The notes under the pieces are model-generated. The model was not told where the DNA came from and ran no database searches. It saw nothing but the letters and a program-made list of their open reading frames with translations. From Fragum whitleyi (Eukaryota > Mollusca > Bivalvia > Cardiida > Cardiidae), in assembly GCA_948146395.1 (NCBI GenBank), contig OX411547.1, forward strand, positions 59,729,566-59,793,565: a stretch of DNA of 64,000 nucleotides, in the 5' to 3' direction. Shown one piece after another: positions 41,401 to 53,400 of the stretch. Within the stretch, counting starts at the first letter, position 1. Each line of letters opens with the position of its first letter. Position numbers and translations under genes: made by a program.

Positions 41401-44400
41401 CTTAATATTTGCACCTCACGAACATATCAAATTGTTGGAAATGTCACATACATGCTCATTTGTCATCTTGAGAAGCTACTGAAGAGTTTCTACAACATAG
41501 GGTCAAGGTCATATTGCAGTTATGGGCATGTCAAGCTGCAAATCTGGGATACTCAAATTGATCTCAGTTGCAGCACACATCTTTTATCAATACATCTTGA
41601 CTGCATGTTAGCTTAAGTGAGCTTCTGTGATTGCCCTAGATCTGTTTTCTTTCTTCAGACATCTTGCCTTTTTTATTTGTGACTCATCATGTGGACCATC
41701 TGGGAAATTGGTAAAGTGTCAACCCTTGTCAGACTGTGTGAATTACACAGACTGACTAGGGTCGAAATTTTGTGCACTCTACTAATTTTCTGAATCTAGA
41801 ATGATCAATCTACCTTCATGTGAAAGAATTTTGTAATGCATCCTCTGTTTGACCTGTACTTGAACCAATCTCCTTTTAAAACACTTATTTTAAAGAATTC
41901 CCAGATAGTGCCTTTTTGTGTGACAGGTCACATTTGGATCTGTTTTGTTGAAAAGAATGGGTTAAGTATAAATACTTTTTATCAAATTTCTCCTTCAGAC
42001 TTCCCCAAAGACTGTTACGATGCCAAATTCTCCCCGCTCTATAATTCAAAAGAAGACGGTACCTGGTTGATAGATGCTGACGGAGAAAACGGCCCGGCTT
42101 CACCATTTCTGGTTCACTGTGATATGGAGTCTGAGGAACATGTAGGAATCACACATGTACCTACAACAATGTATGTAAATGGATGGCTCAATGTGAAACA
42201 GTTGTAACTGCCTGAGCCATCAATGTTTGAAAATAGAGCCATGCTTCTTTGGGGAACCTGTAAAATATTTGTAAAATATCTGTAAATGTGAAATGTTGAA
42301 TGCCTTAATAACCCTTTTTTTCTGAAAAAAAGCTTCTAAAAACCTATAATCTAGATGTAATACTTTAAAGCCTTTAATTTGCCTATCAAAAATGACCATC
42401 AAATGCCTTTTAATTTTTCATGCAACCCCCAAACCTTCAATGTTAGAATTGTCTAAAATGAAAGAATGTTGTCTAGTAATTCATATTGCCTTTGTGTGTG
42501 ATTTAAGGAAAATAAAATTTTAAAAATCTCCTTGATTTGGAAAAAAAAGGATCTCATATCAGGAGGGACTGAAATTGAATTTTCATTGTTTAGTTTGCTT
42601 AGGCATGTTTCAAATATGATAGTGATCTTTGCTAAAACAGCTGCGTGCTCATAATTTTGCTCATAGGCTTTATTAAATTGTTTGGTCATAATTTTTTTTC
42701 ATAGTTAAAGTTAAAGAAATTAATTATCCTATATGATACACAGGAAAAGACCAGAAAATGTGACAACCCCTGGTAACTATACGATTGGATATAAAGCCAC
42801 AACGGACCAAATTCTAGCCTTGATCAACAAATCTGATACATGTCAACAGTTTGCTAGATATGATTGTAAGGTAGGCCAAATAACAGATAAATTCGGTAGC
42901 ATTGATGGATGGATGGATTCTGGGATGTATGGATGGATGGACGGACAGATAGATGGATTGAAGGACAGACAGATGGATGGATGGATGGATGAATTGATTT
43001 GCAGACAGGACAAATGGATGGATTGCCTTAGTTTATATCATCTATTAGGGCTAATCAAGTCAATGGTGACCTCACATTACCATGTTATCACATAAATAGC
43101 CAGCTTTCAGAGGATAAATCCTAAACATATAATCTTTCATGTGTTGTCACCTGTTTGCAGTACAGGAATAGAACAAACATTTGTTTTTTTGTGTAAGATA
43201 GATAGGTCATTCATTCTTGTACCACACTCCCCCAATGAAAGTGTAAAATTGGTTTATTTTCATTGAGTGAACAACGACAGCTATATTTTCAGAGTTGCAA
43301 AAAATCTTATGATTCCTTAGTTGACTAACTTTCATGTCATGGACAAAAGTAATTGTGACACAATTTATTATCTATAAATGGATGGCTAAGTGCAAAACAG
43401 TTGTAACTCCCTATATGTTTATAGGGAGTTACATCTGTTTTGCACTAAGCCAGCGAAATAGTAGCTGAAAACTAATTCTTTGTGGAACAGACTTTCGATT
43501 TAGAAGTTGCCACTGTTTTGAGAAAAGTTTTGGGCCAAGTTATGCTTGAATTCTGTGTTATCAATTGAAAGGTCAGTTCAAAACTATTGTAAGTGCCTAT
43601 AAATTTAAAGGCACTTACAATAGTGTTGTATTGACACCTAGCCATGCATCATTTAATTTCAGAACTCTGCATTGATGAACAATGGAGAAAAGAATAGAGG
43701 CTGAAAACTTAATCTCTGTGGAACAGACTTTTGATTAAGAAGTTGCCACTGTCTTGAGAAAAGTTTTGGCCAAGTTATGCTTGTACTCTATGTTATCAAT
43801 TGAAAGGTCTGTTCAAAACTATTGTAAGTGCCTCTAAATTTATAGGCACTTACAATTTTTTTAAGGACCCCATCCATGCATAATTTTATTTCAGAACTCC
43901 GCGTTGATGAACAATGGAAAAAAGAGGGGCTATTTCTGGGATATCCGTGGCGACGAGAAGGACTACTGGCCTGGTGGTCAGGGTAGACAATACCAGTGTG
44001 GGTGTGGCGTACTGGAAAACTGTGCTGATAGTTAGTTACACATCTCAACTTTATAATTCTCCTCTCAAATTTTGATGTAGCCACTCTTAAAGGAAAGCAT
44101 TGAATTACTAATCAATTTACATGTCTCCATTTCGAGAGGATTTATTTTGTTGTATATCTTTTGTAAACTTGAAACTTTGCAGACAGGCACAACTCGCGTC
44201 TTATAATTTTAGTTTAGTTGATTGGTTTGCTACTAGTCATTCAATTTATCCATTCGATCATTCTGTCTAACAATTGTAGTAATGCTGTTTTTCTTGGGTC
44301 ACACGCTCGTTGGCTCTTTCTTTTACATTGAATTGAATTCCATAAAGAAGTTGTATTTTACTGTGGGAACACAAGAAACTGATAGGGTCAATTTCTCCCT

Positions 44401-47400
44401 TTCCCGCAATATGGTCCACCCTATAATCATACCCCATTATTTTTCAATTTCTACCCTAGATATATATCAAATAATGTTGATTTATTGTCTGTTACCTTTT
44501 CCAAGTTGGCCCAGTCTAAAATGTTGTCGTCTGTTTAAGGTTTTAAGGATGGAATAAGGCTTTTGAATTTTTCTTATTTATATTAATCCATTAAAAGACA
44601 ATAAATGTTTTGTCAGGTCCAAATTGTAAAGGGTAGTAGATTACAAACAATATGTGGGCAAATTAGTAAAATTTGTAGCAGAAAAGGGTAGATAATATTA
44701 GGGAGAAAGTGTTAGTTAGCAGCATCTTCTTCTTTTCCCTATTAGCAAGGTCATCCGTTAAGATCAAATATATAATCTATGTATCTTTAACAAAGCAGTG
44801 ATTTTGGCAGTGATAAGTAAGAAAATATCTGGTATACATAAGGACAAGGTGAATAATCAAGGTTATATTCCAGAAAATTGACCTTGTGTGTTGTTTCGTC
44901 TCTTGAGATTCCTCGCCTTAAATCAGTACTTTGATTTTACCGCAGCCTAGTGATATGCAAGCACTGTGTTGAACACACAAAGCACTTTGTGTCACACAGT
45001 TGTTGATGATGTATACTAGACCTATTTTTTTTGTGTGCATGTGCACACAAAAGCTACGTAGTACACATGTTGTTCAGTTTTTTACTCGATTATTTTTTCC
45101 TAGGTGATTTCCAGGATACAGGGTAGTTGCCTATGGCCTGCTAAACAAGGCCAAAAACAATAGTAGGAATGAAAAATTATTCCTATTATAGAGAAACATG
45201 TTTGGACTTATTTTTAGAAACATTTGGATGTAATTGTGATAATAAGAATGGAGAATGGGATAAGGATTTTGGGACAGTATATGACAAGGATGACCTTCCT
45301 ATTGGTGATGTGACCTTTCTTGACCTTGGAGGTGAAGGTCAATCAGGAGAGTACTATGTTGGTGACCTCAGGTGTTCTCAAAAACAATTTGGTGAGTAGG
45401 TTTTGCAAAGTTTCAGATATGTATATAATGCATACTTAATGTTTTGGTTGGAAAAAAATATCTAATGAGGTTGGGAGAATTGATAAGTGTCGAGGCTCTG
45501 CCAAAACAATTATCAATTCTCACAACCAAATTAGATATTTTTCATACAATACACCAAGTATGCATTATATTTACCTTATAACCTCTATTTGCCTTGTTTT
45601 CGTCGATGGTTCTAACTGAAATGTAAGTTTCTAAAAATAACCGAAATATTTCACTGTTCTAAAAATAACTATGCAATAACATAAAAAATATCATATGGGA
45701 TGTTATCACACGGATATTTATATAGTTATAAGATAAAAAGGGAGTACCGAGTAACTTCAAAAAAAAAAAATTATTGATCTCTCAAACCCTTTGATTCCTG
45801 TACAAAGAAATAAGTGTTTTTTTCTTATAATTTCAATTTTACATTAATTTTCTATCATAACATATAAAAACCAATTTGTCAAGACTATGTGTATGAGGGT
45901 TAGTTTGACAGCCATGCTCATGTGATAGACCAGGAAATTAATGGCATTTACTCCAAATTTCACATAATTTTGTCTCACATTTGAAAGAGGTATAAAACCA
46001 TTGTGTCAAGACAATGTGAATGAGGGTTGGTTTGACAGCAATGCTTATGTGATAGACCAGGAAATTAATGGCATTTACTTCAAATTTCACATCATTTGGT
46101 TTCACATTTTCAACAGGTATAAAACCACTGTGTCCATGACTATGTGTATGAGGGGTTTGTTTGATAGCCATGCTTATGCGATAGACCAGGAAATTAATGG
46201 CATTTACTCCAATTTTCACATCACTTTGTTTCACATATTCAACTATTCTATAAAACCATTGTGTCAAGACTATGTGAATGTGACAGCCACTCTTAGCCAG
46301 GAAATTAATGGCATTTACTGGATAATTTCATCATTTTGTTTCACATTTTCGCTTTCAACAGGTATAAAACCATTGTGTCAAGACTATGTGAATGAGGGTT
46401 GGTTTGACAGCCATGCTTATGTGATAGACCCTGATGGAGCCAAGAGAACAGAGGATGAGGAAGGTACTATATGAGCCTGTGCGCAAGATATCCAACAATT
46501 TCAATTATGCGCAAAGCAAAGACTCTGACCAGCCTGTGCATCTGCACAGTCTGACCAGAGTCTTCTCTATGCGTTAAGTAGATAGATAAGGTCTCAAAGT
46601 ATCTGTAGACTATCAGGTAACTTTATATTTAAAGTTCCTGACTGTCTGCACTACTGAATGTTTGCACCTCGCTAACATTTCAAATTGTTGGAAATGTCAC
46701 TCACAGGCTCATATTTCTTGATCTTGTGTGTGATATTCAAACAATTCCACATGTGTGCAAGGTACAGCAGCTATTATTATTTTGCAGTCAAGACAAACTC
46801 ACAATGTAAAAAGAATATCCAGACTGACTGTCTTAACATAGTCATAACTAGAGGCCATTTTTTTAGCCCAATCAACCTGTAAATTGGTCAGAATGATTAT
46901 CTTGATGAAATCTTGGACAAGTACGAAATTTGGCCAAAGTGGATCAAAAACTAGATCATTGAGTCAAATCGTAGAAAAACCTTGTGGACACTCTAGATGC
47001 CATTTTTTTTTAGCCCAATCAACCTGAAAATTGGTCAGAATGATAATCTGGGGAAATCTAATACAAGTTTGAAATTGGGTCAATAGGGGTCTAAAACTAG
47101 GTCACTGAGTCAAATCTTAGAAAAACCTTGTGGACAATCTAGAGGCCATATTTTTAGCCCAATCAACTTTTGAATTGGTCAGAATCACTCCTTGATTTTC
47201 ATCAGTTGAGAATTAAGCTAGACTCCTCACTCGCAGAAATAAGTGTCAATCCCTGGAAAGACTAATTTGCTTGAACCTTTCAAAACAATTACCTCACCAT
47301 GCACATTTCATCTGGATTGTGTGATACTATTCTGCATCACTGTAAGAAAGGCCTTGGTTGAAATATTTCCTATGGTGGCTTAAGGTAGTGGAACTGTAAT

Positions 47401-50400
47401 AGATCTGCATATTTTGGCCCTCAGGAGCTTTCACAATGTTGACTCAAGGTTTCCTAATGAAAATCATAAGGGAACCTCGGTTAACACTAATGAAGTTCAT
47501 TACTTCAAGAAACGTTGTAAAAGTATTACGGGTCCACTATCTTAAAATGTAACTTTTGTTATTTTCAGGTAATGTGGATCCATTCCTTGTTTATTGTGAG
47601 ATGACCGAAGAGCCTCCAAGTGCAGCTACCATTGTCTTCCATAACCAAACAGAGGTATAATATGCTTCATCCTTATGCTAATTTAAGATTTTGTTTTAAA
47701 CAAGATAAAAAATGATAAAACATTTCAATTATATCTTGCTCATATTCTCCCACAGAACTTTAGAAGAAATCAGGCAGTATAGACTAAGGTTATTCTGCAT
47801 TGACATGCAGACTGACCCTATTCTAAACTAACTACCATAGCTTTGGTTACAGAAGGAAAAGGCTGTGAATAGAAGGGGCTTGTTAACTAAACTTCTTACG
47901 ATCATTTTTTGGGCAAGACTAAAATAAAAGTAACTTCTACAGTAGTAACTAAATATGGAATTCTACCATACTGAAGACGATTCCAATGACTATTGCTAGG
48001 CAGAATCTAACAATGAATAAAAAAAAAAAACACCAGGTGTGAGGTGTGATTTTGACTTACGATTAATTTTTTGTAAGAAGTTTAGTAAAACGGACCCCAG
48101 GAGAAAAATTTAAACCACTCCTGTACTGAGACATTTACTCTTGAATCTACTATGGTTTGTACTTGACAGTCAATTTCGTGACTGATGTTTAGGATTTTCT
48201 CCCCTTCAAAACTGAATAATTTTGCTGCAATTCTCATTAATTGACAGATTGTGATTGACAATAAGCAACAGGAAGTGAATTTTTGACCTCTGTCTTTTAC
48301 CACCATTTATTTAAAACCGTTTTAATAATGGGAGACATCATGACTGCTGCTGGAAAAAAGTTTTCTGTAGCTTTTTTTGCGTTTGCTAAATTCCTCAGCA
48401 ACTAAAAGACTGATTTCATTCAAACTTTAAAGATTTTACCAATATCAAGCAGAGATGTTCAAGTAAAATTTGGTTACCATTCATTGACTTTTTACTGAGT
48501 AATGACCCTTTGATGGGAAATGTCTTTCATTATTGACAAGCACTGGTAAAGGGGTGGGCAGGTATTAGTCTGCTTTGGGACAGTCTAGTTTTGCTTTTTT
48601 TCATTAATTGACAGATTGTGACTGTCGACAGCAACAGGAAGTGATTTTTTTAATCTCTGTCTTTTTACCACCATTGATTTAAAACCTTTTTGATAATAGG
48701 CAACAAAATTACTGCTTCTTGAAAAAAGCTTTTTAAAGGACATTTTGGTCATTTCAAAAATGAAGTAATCTTTGTTTTAAATCTTTCACAGACCAATAGG
48801 GTTGCAATATCTAGAGCAATCTGAAATTTTAAAGGTCAAGGGGTGTTGCTGGTGTTCTTTTAAATACTGCAATTTGTACGTTTTTGATGAAGAATAATTA
48901 AACTTAATGGAGTCAACGAGGTTATATTTGTTTCGTCATGTCCATTTTCATTTCTAGTCTCCAATTCAAGAACGAAGTGACCTAGAATCAAGAAACCTTA
49001 AACAATTGTTGCCCATGACACAAGAAGGTGCCCTATTGTTATTTTTTGGGTCACAAAGATCAAGGTCAGAATTAAAATTTGTCCAAAAATTGTTTCTTGA
49101 ACTGGGAATGAGCAGTTGGGATGGGGGGGATAACAGTAGGCTTTACAAAAGATCTAGTTTAAAAATTATGCTTTGCTTTGCAACAGTTTTGCCATAGTTT
49201 TTATCCTGAACACAAGTATAGTAATCTCTTAACTTACTTTTTTCAGATTTCTGTTGACTCTACGGGAGAATGGAGTTTTGAGTATAAAGAATCTGTATTG
49301 ATTCAACTGAAGGTCCTCATTGAGAGGTCCTTCTCCTGTTCACAGACTGTTGAATATAGATGCAGTAATGCTCCACTACATGGTAAGAAAACTTGATGGA
49401 TCAGTTTGTAACAGTTGTTACTACCTATCAAAAATATAGGCACTTACATTTAAGAGATGAAGAGGGTATTTGTTGATTTCTTGAAAATATGAAACAAAAA
49501 ACCTAATCAGCAATAATACATTATCAAGATGCAAAAACATAAAATATTTCTCCACAATGAGATAGATTTATTTTGGAACTAATTTGTGCAGAAGCTTACA
49601 ATGCAACTACGTTGTGCAGAACCTTACAATGCTTACTCCAAATTGTTTTCATTCAGAAATAAAAATCTATTTTTCAGCCAATCCATCCATGATGATAATT
49701 CATAAAAATTAATGGAAACCAATAAAATTGAATTATTTAACAATAAAGGTAGTCACAGCTGTTTTATGTGGAGCCATCAAATTATCCTTTTCCAAAAATA
49801 TGTTCTACAACATATGATAATTATACCCCCCACCTACGAAGTAGAGGGGGGTATATTGGTTTCACCATGTCTGTCTGTCTGTCCGTCTGTCCGTCCGTCC
49901 GTCCATCCATCAGTCCGTCCGTCCGTCCGTCCGTCCGTAGACCTTTTCGTTTCCGGACTCTAACTCAAGAACCAAATGACCTACAATCATGAAACTTTAT
50001 ACAAATGATCCTTATGACCCAAGGAAGTGCCCTATTGTTTTTGGGTCATGTAGGTCAAAGGTCAAGGTCACAGTCAGCCTTAGTTCAAATTTCGTTTCCG
50101 GACTCTAACTCAAGAACCAAATGACCTACAATCATGAAACTTTTTACAAATGATCCTTATGACCCAAGGAAGTGCCCTATTGTTTTTGGGTCATGTAGGT
50201 CAAAGGTCAAGGTCACAGTAAATTTTTGTTCAAATTTCGTTTCCGGACTCTAACTCAAGAACCAAGTGGCCTACAATCATGAAACTTTATACAAATGATC
50301 CTTATGACCCAAGGAAGTGCCCTATTTTTTTTGGGTTACATAGGTCAAAGGTCAAGGTCACAGTAAATTTTTGTTCAAATTTCGTTTCCGGACTCTAACT

Positions 50401-53400
50401 CGAGAACCAAGTGACCTACAAGCATGAAACTTTATGCAAATGTTGCTTATGATCCAAGGAAGTGCCCTATTGTTTTGGGGTTACATAGGTCAAAGGTCAA
50501 GGTCACAGTAAATTTTTGTTCAAATTTTGTTTCCGGACTCTAACTCGAGAACCAAGTGACCTACAAGCATGAAACTTTATGCAAATGTTGCTTATGATCC
50601 AAGGAAGTGCCCTATTGTTTTGGGGGTCATATAGGTCAAAGGTCAAGGTCACAATCAATTTTTGTTTAATTTTCATTTCAGGACTCTTAATTCAAAAACC
50701 GAGCGACCTAGAATCATGAAACTTCATGCAAATGCTACATATGACCTCAATATTAGTTTCAAACACATCCTGTACTAATAGCACTTGCATTCTGACAAAG
50801 CGCTTGTGGGGGGTATTAGTCCGCTCTGCGACAGTTCTAGTTTCTTTTCAAAAATCACCCTTAACTAAGTGTGAACTAAGCTCTTCCCATAGGCACATAT
50901 AAATAGAGGATAATCGTTTGTTTTAGTGTAAGATCGATTTATATTTCATTGAGTGAACAACAAAAGCTATATTTTCAAGAGCGGCTCCGCCACTCGTGAA
51001 AATATAGCTTTTGGTGTTCATGAAATGAAATATTGATCGATCTTACTCGAAAAAAAAACAAAAAAAAAACAATAAACGATTCTTCTATTTCTTTCTTGCA
51101 AAAATGAGACAAAATGTGAAATTTCTAAAACATATTTTCGTAAAGCCCGTCATTTTGCACATGATTGCTATGCAACTTTCATTGTGAAGTCACTTATTTT
51201 GCCCCACATAGATGACGTCAGATAGGATGAAATGTACAAAAGCAGGGTATAGGTTTTTGATAATTTCACTGCTTTGTGGTGAGTTTATCAATTGATAATC
51301 TATTGTTATTTCTCAATAAACCACCGAAAAAATATTAAAGAAGAGGGAGTAATACCAGTCTAAAATTTCTATTTCTAAATGAAATCCTATAGTTTTTGAA
51401 CTCATTCAAATTGTCTAGACAGTTTAGGATTTGTGCATTTATTATGAAATATTCTGTCTCCTTCAAAAAAGCTTATTTTGACAAAATCCTTGATTGACCT
51501 TATATCACTCATATGATAACATGAAATTTTATCAGGATGTTAATATGAAACAATTTACATATTAGTCTTACTTGGAAGAACTTTCTTTTATTCAAAAGGT
51601 AGATTATCACTTGATAAACTCACTGCCAAGCCAGTGAAATATCAACTATTATACCCTGCTTTAATTCAATTCTCACTATTTGACATTATCTAAGAGGAGC
51701 CAAATAAGTGGATGACATGGCATTGCATATATGCTATATATATAATACATAGTGTTTTGTATGAAATGAAATATGTAACGAGGTTGGGAGAATTGATAAT
51801 TGTCGAGGTTCTGCCCAGATAATTATCAATTCTCAAAACCGAGTTAGATATTTTTTTCATAAAAAACACTAAGTATGTTTTATACTTATCTTATAAATTT
51901 TTCATTGAGTGAGACTTTGAAAAATATAGCTTATGTTGTTCACCCAATTAATGATTAATCTATATTACTCTGAAACAAGCTATTGTCCTCTATGTATATT
52001 CCCATCAATGGGTAGATAATCGTAAACCTATGTGAGATAGCAGTCAGAGGCTTGGAAAGGGTGTAATGGTAGTACAGGTAAAAGAAATACCAGGAATCCA
52101 TTGTTAGGTGCTCCGGCCGCCGCGATATAACTGCGAAATTGTTGAAAGCGGCTTAAAACCCATTCAAACAAACTATATATATTCAGTGGAAGGAACAAGT
52201 GTGGTAACCTGGACATCTAGAGATGATGATGTTCGATCATATTTTGATGGTGTTGGGCCAGAAGCCATGTGTCAGTGTGGACTGTTGAACAACTGTACAG
52301 GAGGCCATGCATGTAATTGTGATGCTGCAGATATAGCTGAAAGGTAAAAGTTGTTCTTGGTTATGACCCCTAATATGGCCCCACTTCTCCCTACATGGCT
52401 TAATGATAAGGGTTTGCTTTAGCTAAGCACTGAGACCAAGTGTGTGTGTGATAGGAGACAATTTATATGTACCAGATGCTGAAGATATTGCTGTAAGGTA
52501 AGGCTATTCTCTTTTATAGCACCACATGGCCCAACCTTGTTCAATGGTAAGGACTGCCTTGGTATAGACCTGGAGTCATCTGTATTCACTATTTAAAAAA
52601 TGTACTTGAAAGAAAATGTGTAACTTTTATAAAAGCACAGCTTAAGGACAGGAAGAAGTCAATGAATGAAGAGCTGTGACAAGCTACATAACACAGCATC
52701 AAATATTTGAATTTTTGAAAGCTTCATAATTGCAATAACTTGTGCAACTTCTAATAACCAATGTGTTTTTAGCACTAGTGGCCGATTAGGTCAGCGATCT
52801 ATTGTCATGATTTTCTTTGGGTGACCCTTTACCTGATTTCTAAGAATATGGGCATGGCAGGACAGGGCCTATTTTCACTTCATATTCACTTTAAAATCTT
52901 TAAAAATCTTCTCCTCCAAAAGCATTTGGCCAATATCAATGAAACTTGTCATAAAACTTGGAATTATTTTAATTTAATAATTATCTAAACTTTAATGTTC
53001 TCTGGAAACAATCTAACACTGTTTAAAAAATTCCTAATTTACTTATTATTATGTACACATTATCTTTTAAGTTGGCAGCTGCAATCCTTATTCATGTGAT
53101 GTCCAAGCAGTCAAGGAATATTGGGGAGAGCAATTTAGGACCATCATGGTCTTCTTGACTAAAGAATACCCTTATTTCTTCTAATAATAGTGCCCTCTCT
53201 AATAGTAACACACCTATATTTTTTACTTTGAAAACCCACTTCAAATGCCTAAATTTTAGATACTTTTTGAGACTTCTTCTCTTATTTGAGATGAATTTCC
53301 TCTATAAAATCATTATACCCCCCACCTACGAAGTAGAGGGGGGTATATTGGTTTCACCATGTCTGTCTGTCTATCCATCCGTCCATCCATCCATCCGTCA

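Larger units (their letters stand above)
43458..43920 (+). repeat. Tandem duplication (232 bp) covering the start of exon 13
   Basis: Two copies of intron sequence (TGTGGAACAGACTTT, GAAGTTGCCACTGT), a hairpin element, an ATTTCAG acceptor and AACTC.GC.TTGATGAACAATGG. Copy 1 (pseudo-exon start 43663) then runs into AGAGGCTGAAAAC, the start of the next unit. Confidence 0.85.

Noticed and set aside
49712..49992. Frames rich in S-V-R-P-S-V
   Set aside because: They are translations of the GTCC microsatellite of a family G element; the same occurs at 35821 and 53228.
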